From: Methyloversatilis sp. RAC08
GTDB taxonomy: Bacteria; Pseudomonadota; Gammaproteobacteria; Burkholderiales; Rhodocyclaceae
Direction of reading: 5' to 3'
DNA: 64,000 nucleotides
Assembly: GCF_001713355.1 (NCBI RefSeq)
Contig: NZ_CP016448.1
Coordinates: 2,046,001-2,110,000 of the forward strand
In this document: positions 19,149 through 26,288 of the stretch, piece after piece
Layout of the letters: every line of letters starts with the position of its first letter
Numbering within the stretch: the stretch's first letter is position 1
The notes under the pieces: model-generated
Database searches by the model: none
Told to the model about the DNA's origin: nothing
What the model saw: the letters and a program-made list of their open reading frames with translations, nothing else
Made by a program: the position numbers and the translations under genes

Positions 19149-19454
19149 ATGAAATTCCTTCGCCATGCTTTGCGCCTGCTCTGGTGGCTGTCTGCAGTGT
19201 GCATACCGGTCGCGCAATTCCGGTTCTACGAAAGCTACCGCCGGGCAATCGCCTGCCCAGCGTCGGGCGACTGCTACACGCCTGGCTCAGAGCACTTGCT
19301 TGGCATGGAACTGCTGTTCTTCGGTTCGGCCGTCATCCTTTGGCCCTTGTGCGCTTGGTATTTGCTCGTTCGCCCATGGCTCACCTATCGCCATGCCGCC
19401 CAACCTTGCGCTCCAGCGGACCGCCTCCAGCGGACCGCCTCCGGCGGCCGCTGA
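19149..19454 (+). CDS. Cassette gene: small membrane protein
   Basis: A 101-residue protein starting four bases after the attC core, typical for cassette genes. Two hydrophobic segments (about residues 8-24 and 54-75) flank a loop with two cysteines (RAIACPASGDCYTPGSE). The last about 20 residues are encoded by the following attC, and the stop lies inside it. No family is recognised. Confidence 0.6.
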   Translation: MKFLRHALRLLWWLSAVCIPVAQFRFYESYRRAIACPASGDCYTPGSEHLLGMELLFFGSAVILWPLCAWYLLVRPWLTYRHAAQPCAPADRLQRTASGGR

Positions 19455-19469
19455 GCTAAGACGTTGAAC
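19398..19469 (+). repeat. attC site 2
   Basis: GCCCAAC (19398-19404) and GTTGAAC (19463-19469) are perfect inverse-core and core elements 72 bases apart. The arms CCAGCGGACCGC and GCGGCCGCTGAG can fold into the single-stranded hairpin that IntI recognises. This is the clearest attC in the array. Confidence 0.85.
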
Positions 19470-19510
19470 GTCATACTGAACCCCCGCAGCCCGCTCAAGG
19501 AAGTACTCTC

Positions 19511-19963
19511 ATGAAAACAGTGCAAGTGTTCCTCGCGGTGGCCTTTGCCACCCTCTGCTCACTCGCCAGCGCCGCCGACGGCCTGGTCGCAGTCAAGAGT
19601 CCGCACAGCGCGAAGGCCACCATGGACAAGCTCGAAGAGGTGGTCAAGCAAAACGGGCTGAGCGTATTCGCACGCATCGACCACGCGGCCGGTGCAGCCA
19701 AGCTCAACAAGTCATTGCGCGCCACCGAGGTACTCATTTTCGGCAATCCCCAAGGTGGCACGCCATTCATGGAGTGCGCCCAGTCGGTGGGCATCGATCT
19801 GCCACTCAAGGCCCTCGTCTGGGAAGATGCCTCTGCGCAAGTCTGGCTTGGCTACAACGATCCGGTCTACCTTGCACAGCGGCATGGTGTCGCGCAGTGC
19901 CCCGTCGTCGAGAACCTGCGCAAGGTGCTGAGCAGCCTCGCGGAGGCAACGGTCGCGCGCTGA
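19511..19963 (+). CDS. Cassette gene: exported DUF302 protein
   Basis: A 150-residue protein. The signal peptide MKTVQVFLAVAFATLCSLAS is followed by a DUF302 domain (about 27-145), marked by KATMDKLEEVVKQNGL, VFARIDHAAGA and VLIFGNPQGGTPFM. DUF302 proteins are small alpha/beta proteins of unknown function, often periplasmic. AAGGAAG lies about ten bases upstream of the ATG. It is the only gene of its cassette. Confidence 0.85.
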   Translation: MKTVQVFLAVAFATLCSLASAADGLVAVKSPHSAKATMDKLEEVVKQNGLSVFARIDHAAGAAKLNKSLRATEVLIFGNPQGGTPFMECAQSVGIDLPLKALVWEDASAQVWLGYNDPVYLAQRHGVAQCPVVENLRKVLSSLAEATVAR

Positions 19964-19971
19964 GCGGTGAC

Positions 19972-20082
19972 GCCCGACCATGTCGTCGAGCGGCCCCGCA
20001 ACGACATGCCACGCTTGGCCCTCATGTCAATCCGGGCCAAGCGCGTCACGCCGCTGCGGTCCGCGCATGTCAAACGTTGAAC
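19972..20082 (+). repeat. attC site 3 (long, 111 bases)
   Basis: It ends in AAACGTTGAAC with core GTTGAAC at 20076-20082 and begins with GCCCGAC (19972-19978), one base off the RYYYAAC pattern. GTCGAGCGGCC and GCGGTCCGCGC can pair, and an inner hairpin GCTTGGCCC/GGGCCAAGC extends the stem. The length is within the known attC range. Confidence 0.65.
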
Positions 20083-20143
20083 GTCAGCGAAGCACGCCTT
20101 CCACTTGGCTTGACGCACCCATTTAATATAGCCACATTAAAAG

Positions 20144-20248
20144 ATGCGAATCGAGTTCGATCCAAACAAGGACGCGGACAATCCGTTGAAGATCAGTCTT
20201 CGCCGTGCCAATCGTCGAGAGGTGAAGCACCATGTCGAAAGCCGCTAA
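20144..20248 (+). pseudogene. Internally deleted brnT toxin remnant (34 codons)
   Basis: This reading frame joins the normal BrnT start (MRIEFDPNKDADN) directly to a BrnT-like end (ISLRRANRREVKHHVE); the central part of the RNase fold is missing. BrnT is normally about 90 residues, so the toxin should be inactive. It overlaps the start of brnA by 17 bases, preserving the native operon architecture. An AT-rich promoter-like stretch (TTGACG at 20110, TTTAATATAG after it) precedes it. The frame is still open, so a short peptide may be made. Confidence 0.7.
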
Positions 20249-20537
20249 GCATCCTGCCGTTGTCATCCCTACGATCGAGGAAGACAAGGCACTTACCGCT
20301 GCCGCCAGGAGCGGTTCCGATGCTCAGCTACCGACGCCGAAGCACCTGAAGCCCATGGTTCCCATGCCTGCCTTACACGGGCGGCCGAAGTCGGAAAACA
20401 GGAAGTTGCTCTTGTCCGTGAGGTGCAGCCCGGAGGTGGTGGCGTACTTCAATTCTGCGGGCGAGGGGTGGCAGTCGCGAATGGACGGTGTGCTTCGCCA
20501 CTATGTGGAAAGTCATTCGCGGTCGTCGGGAGAATGA
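20232..20537 (+). CDS. brnA: Cassette gene: BrnA family antitoxin
   Basis: A 101-residue ribbon-helix-helix antitoxin. The C-terminal part, with GRPKSENRKLLLSV and GEGWQSRMDGVLRHYVESH, is the BrnA signature; the N-terminus is the disordered toxin-binding region. BrnA normally neutralises the RNase toxin BrnT and represses the operon. Here BrnT is internally deleted, so BrnA may persist as an orphan antitoxin or repressor. Its stop precedes the attC by one base. Confidence 0.85.
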   Translation: MSKAAKHPAVVIPTIEEDKALTAAARSGSDAQLPTPKHLKPMVPMPALHGRPKSENRKLLLSVRCSPEVVAYFNSAGEGWQSRMDGVLRHYVESHSRSSGE

Positions 20538-20538
20538 A

Positions 20539-20596
20539 GCCCAACCCGTCATTCCATCGGACTGACTTCGGCGGCCGCTGAATTCAAACGTTGGAT
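20539..20596 (+). repeat. attC site 4
   Basis: GCCCAAC (20539-20545) and GTTGGAT (20590-20596) are 58 bases apart, with pairing arms CATCGGACTG and CGGCCGCTGAATTC. This is a short, well-formed attC following brnA. Confidence 0.8.
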
Positions 20597-20611
20597 GTTT
20601 TCGGAGATACG

Positions 20612-21133
20612 GTGCGAATTCGAGAAGCACACGCATCAGATGCACAAGGGATCAGAAGTGTTCATCTCGCCGCGTTCGGAGATGAAGGCCCTGCGGTCGC
20701 CGATTTGGCTTTGGCGCTGAGCGCCGATGAATCTGCCAAGCCCATTCTCGTGCTTTTGGCCGAGTCGGAGAAGGGCGTAGTTGGAAGCATAATCTTCAGC
20801 TCGGTACACATACCGGGCTCGGCGTCTGGGCCTTCGTACATACTCGCGCCGTTAGCGGTAGCGCCCGAGATGCAACGCATGGGTGTCGGAAGGCAGCTTG
20901 TCGAGTCAGGCCTGACGATACTTCGGGCGCGTGGCGCGGAGCTGGTCTTCGTTCTGGGCGACCCCCGCTATTACGCTAGGTTCGGATTCAGCACGGGGCA
21001 TAAGGTGAGCGCACCCTATGATCTTCCCTATCCAGAGGCTTGGATGTGCCTGTCCTTGGGTAAGGTTGTTCCACAGGAGGTTAAGGGTCAACTGGCTTGT
21101 GCCGAGTCGCTCAACCGGCCAGAGCACTGGTGA
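20612..21133 (+). CDS. Cassette gene: GNAT family N-acetyltransferase
   Basis: A 173-residue YhbS-like acetyltransferase. The start VRIREAHASDAQGIRSVHL leads to a GNAT fold with the acetyl-CoA loop PEMQRMGVGRQLVESGL (the Q/RxxGxG/A motif) and GAELVFVLGDPRYYARFGF near the C-terminus. The GTG at 20612 is preferred because GGAG lies about six bases upstream; a TTG at 20591 is in the attC core. The acetyl acceptor is unknown. GNAT enzymes are common integron cargo. Confidence 0.85.
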   Translation: MRIREAHASDAQGIRSVHLAAFGDEGPAVADLALALSADESAKPILVLLAESEKGVVGSIIFSSVHIPGSASGPSYILAPLAVAPEMQRMGVGRQLVESGLTILRARGAELVFVLGDPRYYARFGFSTGHKVSAPYDLPYPEAWMCLSLGKVVPQEVKGQLACAESLNRPEHW

Positions 21134-21140
21134 AGAGAAT

Positions 21141-21204
21141 ATCTGACACTAAGCTGCAGGCGCGACGGCCGTGACGGGCCGCTGCCTGAGTTCAAACGTT
21201 GAGG
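21141..21204 (+). repeat. attC site 5 (degenerate core)
   Basis: ATCTGAC (21141-21147) and AAACGTTGAGG (core at 21198-21204) are 64 bases apart. GCAGGCG and CGCTGCCTGAG can pair. Both core elements deviate at one position from consensus, so recombination activity may be reduced. Confidence 0.55.
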
Positions 21205-21276
21205 TTGTAGACAAACCCCCTTCATCGTCCGCTTACATGCCTTGGGTATGACGGGTCATCGCCACGGGGCCCCGCG

Positions 21277-21351
21277 ATGCCGCGTTTCAAGATGCCCGAC
21301 TGCAGCCTGAAGCTCATCCCGGTCGATTTCGCGCAGCGGATGCTGACTGGG
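21277..21351 (+). mobile_element. N-terminal fragment of an IS1182-like transposase
   Basis: An ATG at 21277 opens a frame whose first about 25 residues (MPRFKMPDCSLKLIPVDFAQ and the next five) look like the start of IS1182-family (DUF772-type) transposases. The similarity stops abruptly at the junction with an IS3 fragment of opposite orientation. No terminal repeats were found. It is non-functional. Confidence 0.5.
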
Positions 21352-21352
21352 G

Positions 21353-21430
21353 CACCTCCACCACTGGCGCCGTGTCGGCTTCGCGAAGGATCTTGACCAT
21401 CTGCTCTTCCGAAAAACGACTCTTTCGCAT
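21353..21430 (-). mobile_element. N-terminal fragment of an IS3-family OrfA
   Basis: Read from an ATG at 21430 on the minus strand, the first 26 residues (MRKSRFSEEQMVKILREADT, then APVVEV) are the start of the helix-turn-helix protein OrfA of IS3 elements. The match ends where the IS1182-like fragment begins on the other strand, so two transposase starts face each other with almost no gap. The rest of both elements is missing. Confidence 0.7.
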
Positions 21431-21497
21431 GACTTCCTCACTGCTGTCGGACGCGATCCTCTCAAGTTTCAATCGGTACGAAAAGTCAGGAGCAGTC

Positions 21498-22076
21498 ATG
21501 AAACGACGCAATGCTTCTCCGTCCCAGTTAAGCATTGTGGTGGGCATCGCCGCTCTTGTGGCACCCGCACTGCACTCGATCACGGACGCACTGGAGTGGT
21601 ACTACGGCGGATTCTCAGCAGGCCAACTCTGGCTCAACTACGTCGCCTTCCTCCCAATGCCCTGGCTGCTTCTCGGGCTGTACGTCGTATGCGAACCAAG
21701 ACCGAACGTGCTGGGGCTTATCGGTGCGCTTCTGTATGGGGTGGCCTTCACATACTTTGCTCATACAACTCTGTACGCAATCGCCGAGCACGTTCCTACA
21801 TATGAAGCTCTATGGACCCGGTTGGGCAACCTCTATACGGTTCACGGGGCATTCATGGTGCTCGGAGGCCTCATGTTTGCGTGGTCTGCACTGCGCGCGG
21901 GTTGGCTGCCCAAGTGGCCACTCCTGCTTTTCGCATCCGGCTTGGCACTGAATCTGCTTCTAGCTCTCATCCCCGCGCCCGACATCCTTCAAACTATCGG
22001 CAGTGCAGCTCGAAATCTTGGGCTCGCAGCAATGGGCTATGCAATCCTGTTCAATCGGCGGCAAGCAGCGGCCTGA
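21498..22076 (+). CDS. Cassette gene: six-helix membrane protein of unknown function
   Basis: A 192-residue integral membrane protein with about six helices (SIVVGIAALVAPALHSI at the start, WPLLLFASGLALNLLLAL near the end) and a conserved-looking loop DALEWYYGGFSAGQLW. AGGAG at 21488-21492 supports the ATG at 21498; the frame continues upstream into the IS fragment but without reason. No family is recognised. The stop overlaps the following attC. Confidence 0.65.
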   Translation: MKRRNASPSQLSIVVGIAALVAPALHSITDALEWYYGGFSAGQLWLNYVAFLPMPWLLLGLYVVCEPRPNVLGLIGALLYGVAFTYFAHTTLYAIAEHVPTYEALWTRLGNLYTVHGAFMVLGGLMFAWSALRAGWLPKWPLLLFASGLALNLLLALIPAPDILQTIGSAARNLGLAAMGYAILFNRRQAAA

Positions 22077-22142
22077 CCCTTCGATCCAGAAGACGTCATT
22101 CGGCAAGCCGGGCGCCGCCACCTCTTTTCTCAAACGTTGGGC
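22071..22142 (+). repeat. attC site 6
   Basis: GCCTGAC (22071-22077) and AAACGTTGGGC (core 22136-22142) are 72 bases apart. The stop codon of the preceding gene lies in the first element. The inner arms are poorly matched compared with attC sites 2 and 4. Confidence 0.55.
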
Positions 22143-22147
22143 CTTTC

Positions 22148-22579
22148 ATGCCTAAGCGCGCATTTTTTCTGCTGCTACTGCTGAACAGTGCATGTAGCTC
22201 GACGCATGACTTGAAGCGAGACGGTCCGAATTACATCGGCGGTGGCGGATTCATTGACGACGAGATGGCGCCGGGGGTCTACCGCATCAAGGGCTTCAGC
22301 AACCTATCGCTCTTCGCCACCCCGGACTCCGCCGCAGAAACATTCCGCTATCGAGCGGAGCAGTTGTGTCCTGCCGGATACAACGAAGTACGGAGTTCTT
22401 TGAATGCGTACCGCTCATCGAATGGCGGCGTAACGATAGTCCCCAACCCCAAGATTCCGGTCCCCGTCGAATTGCCGCCTCACGTCATAACTTCCAAGGT
22501 CGGTTTCGTTCGCTGCAATGACAGCCCTGTGTCCCTCCACGAAGCTCAAATGCTTGTTGCGGCCGATGACGATCCATGA
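22148..22579 (+). CDS. Cassette gene: predicted lipoprotein
   Basis: A 143-residue protein starting five bases after the attC core. A short signal peptide (MPKRAFFLLLLLNSAC) has a weak lipobox at Cys16. The mature part contains FIDDEMAPGVYRIKGFSN and RAEQLCPAGYNEV, a pattern seen in small uncharacterised CC0125/CC1285-like lipoproteins. I call the family only tentatively. The attC that should follow is decayed. Confidence 0.6.
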   Translation: MPKRAFFLLLLLNSACSSTHDLKRDGPNYIGGGGFIDDEMAPGVYRIKGFSNLSLFATPDSAAETFRYRAEQLCPAGYNEVRSSLNAYRSSNGGVTIVPNPKIPVPVELPPHVITSKVGFVRCNDSPVSLHEAQMLVAADDDP

Positions 22580-22593
22580 CGGAATTGCCGGAG

Positions 22594-22650
22594 GCCGAAC
22601 CCATCATTCCAGCGGCCTGCGCGAAAGGCCGCGCGTCCGCTGAATCGAGA
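22594..22650 (+). repeat. Decayed attC-like sequence (3' core lost)
   Basis: GCCGAAC (22594-22600) followed by CCATCATTCCAGCGGCC and later CGTCCGCTGAAT closely follows attC site 4, but the expected AAACGTTRRRY end is replaced by CGAGAAGAGC. It probably marks a dead recombination site at the distal end of the array. Confidence 0.5.
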
Positions 22651-22661
22651 AGAGCATCGTC

Positions 22662-23097
22662 ATGAACCGTCCACTCGTCCAGTATGCGAGCCTGAATGCG
22701 CGGCAGAAGAAGTCGTACAACTTCCAGAAGGTGTCCGGAGTTCTGGCTGATTACGGATTCACAACGATTCGGCTGTCGGATGACTGGCAGGGCGCAGATT
22801 TCATTGCACAGCACATCGATGGTCAGCAGTTCGTGAAGGCCCAGCTCAAAGGCCGATGCACACTGGCAAAGAAGTACATGGGCAAGGACCTGTACATCGT
22901 GCTTTCACGAAGACAGCGCTTGGTATCTGGTTCCACATGACGAGCTGTTGGCGTGGGCGCAGCAGAACATGAACATCACAAACACCGAGTCCTGGAATAC
23001 CGCCGGCCTGTACTCGCTTCCTGGCTTGTCGGCAGCATTGAGACGCCGCCTTGAGCCCTGTCGGCTCGGTGGCGACGAACCCGGGCGCCAGGCGTAG
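22662..23097 (+). pseudogene. Frameshifted unknown gene, PD-(D/E)XK-like pattern
   Basis: The first frame (22662-22940) gives LNARQKKSYNFQKVSGVLAD and DDWQGADFIAQH, then FVKAQLKGR, and loses sense after DLYIVL. Dropping one base at about 22902 continues it as FHEDSAWYLVPHDELLAWAQ and on to a stop at 23095-23097, giving about 145 residues. The order GAD...QLK resembles the PD-(D/E)XK nuclease core. Either this is a real single-base insertion or a sequencing error. No ribosome site is clear. Confidence 0.6.
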
Positions 23098-23100
23098 CCG

Positions 23101-23511
23101 ATGCACGAGCCGCTGCCCTACCGACTGCTCGCGGATGCGGTCCTGCTGCTGCATTTCGGCGTGGTGGTGTTTGTCGTCGCCGGGCTCGCTGCGATCGTCG
23201 CAGGGAATCTGCGAGGATGGCGCTGGGTGAACGCGCTGTGGTTTCGTGTCGCTCATCTGGGTGCCATCGGCGTCGTCGTTGTTCAGTCAATGCTGGGCAG
23301 GCTGTGCCCGCTGACGGTGCTGGAATCATGGCTGCGCGAACAAGCCGGCGGTGCGGCCTACAGCCGAAGCTTCATTGAACACTGGGTGCAGCGCGTTCTT
23401 TTCTACGAGGCGCCGTTCTGGGTGTTCACGGTGGCGTACTCGGTCTTCGGCCTGCTCGTCCTTGCGACGTGGTGGCGTTTTCCGCCGCGCAGACGATCAC
23501 CTCATGGCTGA
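23101..23511 (+). CDS. DUF2784 membrane protein
   Basis: A 136-residue protein with about four helices. Family landmarks are LLADAVLLLHFGVVVFVV, the WRWVNALWFRVAHL stretch and CPLTVLESWLR, followed by SFIEHWVQRVLFYE. DUF2784 proteins are small inner-membrane proteins of unknown function. It starts three bases after the end of the frameshifted gene. Confidence 0.88.
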   Translation: MHEPLPYRLLADAVLLLHFGVVVFVVAGLAAIVAGNLRGWRWVNALWFRVAHLGAIGVVVVQSMLGRLCPLTVLESWLREQAGGAAYSRSFIEHWVQRVLFYEAPFWVFTVAYSVFGLLVLATWWRFPPRRRSPHG

Positions 23512-23818
23512 GCGGGCAGCGCCTGATGATGCTTGCGCGCGTGTCGTGATGCAGGCCGTACTCATGACCGGACAAATCCGCACGATGTCTAAGAGCAGCA
23601 GCAAGATGATCTCCAGAGCGCGTGAGTCCGGCTCTTCCCGGACATACGTCCGGATCTGCTCGGGAGTTGGCGGCGGCTTGCTGTTTCTGGCGCTCAGGCG
23701 AACGCCCGAGTGACAATAAGAAGCGGTGATCAGAGGGGTGCGACGCGCGTCGTGAAGACATCGAACGGAACGGCCGGCGGTGGAGCGCTTGTCCGCCGCC
23801 GAACGGGAGAGCCCACAC
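23512..23818. other. Stretch without a confident gene
   Basis: These 307 bases contain no plus-strand gene I can support. A minus-strand frame (about 23750 down to 23500) reads RNSKPPPTPEQIRTYVREEP and then DSRALEIILLLLLDIVR, which looks protein-like but lacks a good start and ribosome site. It could be a gene remnant. Confidence 0.35.
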
Positions 23819-24148
23819 ATGATTCTTGAAATCGCACCGCTGCACATCAAGGCCGGGCAGGAGGACGCGTTCGAGGCGGCGTTCCGGCACGCGCAGCGCA
23901 TCATTTCGTCGATGCCGGGCTATGTGTCGCACGACTTGCAGCGTTGCATCGAGCGGCCCGGCGAGTACATGCTGCTCGTCGTGTGGCAAACGCTGGAAGA
24001 TCACGAAGTGGGCTTCCGGCAGTCTGCCGAGTACCAGGAATGGAAGGCGCTGCTGCACCACTTCTACGAGCCGTTTCCCGTGGTGTCGCACTATCAGGCG
24101 GTGCGAGGCGCGTCGTCGGCGGATACGTCCATCATGGGGCGGGCCTGA
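23819..24148 (+). CDS. Antibiotic biosynthesis monooxygenase (ABM) fold protein
   Basis: A 109-residue ferredoxin-like (dimeric alpha-beta barrel) protein: MILEIAPLHIKAGQEDAFEA, then SMPGYVSHDLQRC, then a WQTLEDHEVGFRQS segment typical of ABM domains. These proteins include small monooxygenases and heme-degrading enzymes; the substrate is unknown. GGGAG at about 23805 supports the ATG. VOC and flavin-reductase genes follow in the same direction. Confidence 0.85.
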   Translation: MILEIAPLHIKAGQEDAFEAAFRHAQRIISSMPGYVSHDLQRCIERPGEYMLLVVWQTLEDHEVGFRQSAEYQEWKALLHHFYEPFPVVSHYQAVRGASSADTSIMGRA

Positions 24149-24190
24149 CAACCGCCCTTCATGTCACACGCCCGGGCTCAGGAGAGGATC

Positions 24191-24550
24191 ATGCCGGCAC
24201 ACGAAAAGATCAACTACGTCGAGTACCCTGCGCGTGATGTGGGTGCGACCAAGCGCTTCTTTCAGGACGCATTCGGGTGGGTGTTCGAGGACTACGGCGC
24301 CGACTATGCGGCGTTCTCCGGCCAGGGCCTCGACGGGGGCTTCTTCAGGTCCGATCTGGTGGCAGATACCCGTCAGGGGAGTGCGCTCATCGTCTTCTAC
24401 AGCGCGGACCTCGAGCGTACGCTCGCCAAGGTGGTCGCTGCGGGCGGCAAGGTCGTGCGTCCGGTGTTCGCGTTTCCGGGTGGTCGCAGGTTCCACTTCA
24501 CCGAGCCCAGCGGCAACGAGTTTGCGGTCTGGTCGGAGGCTGCGGCATGA
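24191..24550 (+). CDS. VOC family (glyoxalase-like) protein
   Basis: A 119-residue single-module vicinal-oxygen-chelate protein: INYVEYPARDVGATKRFFQD at the start and FHFTEPSGNEFAVWSE at the end, with a conserved His/Glu pattern for metal. AGGAGAGG just upstream fixes the ATG at 24191. The substrate is unknown; related proteins act as dioxygenase-like or binding proteins. Confidence 0.87.
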   Translation: MPAHEKINYVEYPARDVGATKRFFQDAFGWVFEDYGADYAAFSGQGLDGGFFRSDLVADTRQGSALIVFYSADLERTLAKVVAAGGKVVRPVFAFPGGRRFHFTEPSGNEFAVWSEAAA

Positions 24551-24590
24551 CGGGTGTCCGCAGGCGACCACCACGCCACCTGAGCCGCCA

Positions 24591-25121
24591 ATGAAGAAGC
24601 GCTTCCCTCTGTCCAAGGTCTACAGCCTGCTCGAACCCGGGCCGCTGCTGCTGCTGACCACCGCCCACCGCAACGCCAGCGACGTCATGCCGATGACCTG
24701 GTACTCCCTGCTGGCGTTCGAGCCGCCGCAGGTGGCCTGCGTGGTCAGTGCCGGCAATCATTCGCAGGCGCTGCTTCGGGCGTCGAAAGCGTGCGTGCTG
24801 AACATTCCGACGGTAGAACTGGCGAAGCAGGTCGTCGGGTGCGGCAACTGCAGCGGCGCCGAAGTCGACAAGTTCGCGAAGTTCGCGCTGTCGTGCAGTG
24901 CCGCGGAACAGGTGGCTGCGCCCTTGCTCGATGACTGTTTCGCAAGCCTGGAGTGCCGGGTCGTCGACACAGGTCTGCGGCGGTATGAACAGTTCGTGCT
25001 CGAAGTCGTGGCGGCCTGGGTTGACCCGAAGGTCAAGGACCCGCGCACGCTGCATCACCGCGGTTACGGCAAGTTCATGGTCGCCGGCGAAAGCATCAAG
25101 CTGCGCTCCAGGATGCGGTGA
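24591..25121 (+). CDS. Flavin reductase family protein (FMN-binding split barrel)
   Basis: A 176-residue protein. MKKRFPLSKVYSLLEPGPLL leads to the FMN-binding region with MPMTWYSLLAFEPPQVACVV and the SAGNHSQALLRAS segment, then CVLNIPTVELAKQVVGCG, typical of the flavin reductase/DIM6 family. It is read 40 bases after the VOC gene. It could supply reduced flavin to a monooxygenase or bind FMN for another role. Confidence 0.88.
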   Translation: MKKRFPLSKVYSLLEPGPLLLLTTAHRNASDVMPMTWYSLLAFEPPQVACVVSAGNHSQALLRASKACVLNIPTVELAKQVVGCGNCSGAEVDKFAKFALSCSAAEQVAAPLLDDCFASLECRVVDTGLRRYEQFVLEVVAAWVDPKVKDPRTLHHRGYGKFMVAGESIKLRSRMR

Positions 25122-25224
25122 GCACGTCAGTCCGGCCGCTCGCACGCGTCGCGCCGCCTTTCCTTGTTCCGCATTTCCAAGGCAGTATGAACATTCCCCA
25201 GACAGCGCAACCCAGGAGGTCACA

Positions 25225-25524
25225 ATGTCGAGCGTCGGTTATCACGAACCTGTTGAAGAGCTTTCGGACGAAGTGCGCGACATGCATCGCGCGATCGTGT
25301 CGTTGATGGAAGAGCTCGAAGCCGTGGATTGGTACAACCAGCGGGCATCCGCCTGCAAGGACCCGGTGCTGAAGAAGATTCTTGAACACAACCGCGACGA
25401 GGAAAAGGAACACGCCGCGATGGTGCTCGAGTGGATCCGTCGCAAGGACGAGCGCTTCTCGCACGAACTGAAGGACTACCTGTTCACCGACAAGAGCCTC
25501 ACCACCGACGCGCACGGTCATTGA
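25225..25524 (+). CDS. Encapsulated-ferritin-type (EncFtn) iron oxidase, without encapsulin gene
   Basis: A 99-residue two-helix protein. The core VSLMEELEAVDWYNQR and EHNRDEEKEHAAMVLEWIRR matches EncFtn, which forms a ring and oxidises Fe(II) inside encapsulin shells. By alignment with Rhodospirillum rubrum EncFtn the ferroxidase residues are Glu30, Glu60 and His63, with Trp36. A strong AGGAGGT at 25214-25220 precedes the ATG. The C-terminus ends TTDAHGH shortly after the domain, without an evident cargo peptide, and the next gene is not encapsulin. Confidence 0.88.
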   Translation: MSSVGYHEPVEELSDEVRDMHRAIVSLMEELEAVDWYNQRASACKDPVLKKILEHNRDEEKEHAAMVLEWIRRKDERFSHELKDYLFTDKSLTTDAHGH

Positions 25525-25560
25525 GTTGAAGGCTTCGGCACCGAACCTCGGCACGCATCC

Positions 25561-26142
25561 ATGGCATGCAGGATCCGACATGTCCGAGCGCTGTCGGCGC
25601 CACTCTGCGCGGTGCTGCTGGCCGGGTGCGCCAGCACAGTCGTATCCCTGACACCGTCACCGCAGGCGCCGGTTTGCGAGCGATCGGCGACGGCGCTCGT
25701 GCTGTGGGCGCCCGAATGGCGACCGGAGCAGAAAGACGTCGCCCAGCGGGAAGCCGCCGCTGCAAAGGGCCTGCAGGATTTCTTCGGCAGCTCCGGCTGC
25801 TTCGCACAGGCAGCGTTGCGGCGCATGCAAAGTCTCGGCGCGACGGCCGTGTCCGCGCAGCGTGCCGCGGAAGCCGGGCGCTTCGACCGGGTTGTCGTCA
25901 TCGCGGTGCGTGAGCTCGGCCCGGTGGTCAAGCTGCTGTCGTCCGCTGCTCTGGTCGAAGGCGGCACAGAGGTGCAGCTGCACGTCAGCATCTTGTCGGT
26001 GCCGGGCGGCGCGCCACCTCGCGCATTCACGGTTCACTGGCGAAACGGCGGCCCGGGCGTACTCAGGGGTGTTGCAAGCCTGCCTGCCGACATGCAGGCC
26101 GCACTGGTCGCCGCGTTGCAGCCGGGCGAGGCTGTGCGGTGA
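25561..26142 (+). CDS. Predicted lipoprotein of unknown function
   Basis: A 193-residue protein with a signal peptide ending in the lipobox VLLAGCAS. The mature domain has VLWAPEWRPEQKDVAQREAA, a predicted helix and alternating strands (VVVIAVRELGPVVKLLSS, VQLHVSILSVPGG). I do not recognise the family. It is monocistronic as far as can be seen. Confidence 0.6.
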   Translation: MACRIRHVRALSAPLCAVLLAGCASTVVSLTPSPQAPVCERSATALVLWAPEWRPEQKDVAQREAAAAKGLQDFFGSSGCFAQAALRRMQSLGATAVSAQRAAEAGRFDRVVVIAVRELGPVVKLLSSAALVEGGTEVQLHVSILSVPGGAPPRAFTVHWRNGGPGVLRGVASLPADMQAALVAALQPGEAVR

Positions 26143-26288
26143 CGCGCGGCGGCGGCGGAACGGAAGAGGGCCGGAACCCTTCGCAAAATTGAGAGGCCGC
26201 CCATGCGAAGCCGCTTTTGACAGGGGTCAACCTGGCCGTACCCGATCGGGCTTAGCTTGAACAGGTGTTCAAACCTGAGGCTACCTTG

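Noticed and set aside
23826-24590. Long upstream extension of the flavin reductase frame
   Set aside because: It runs antiphase through two well-supported genes (ABM and VOC proteins); the ATG at 24591 fits the family.
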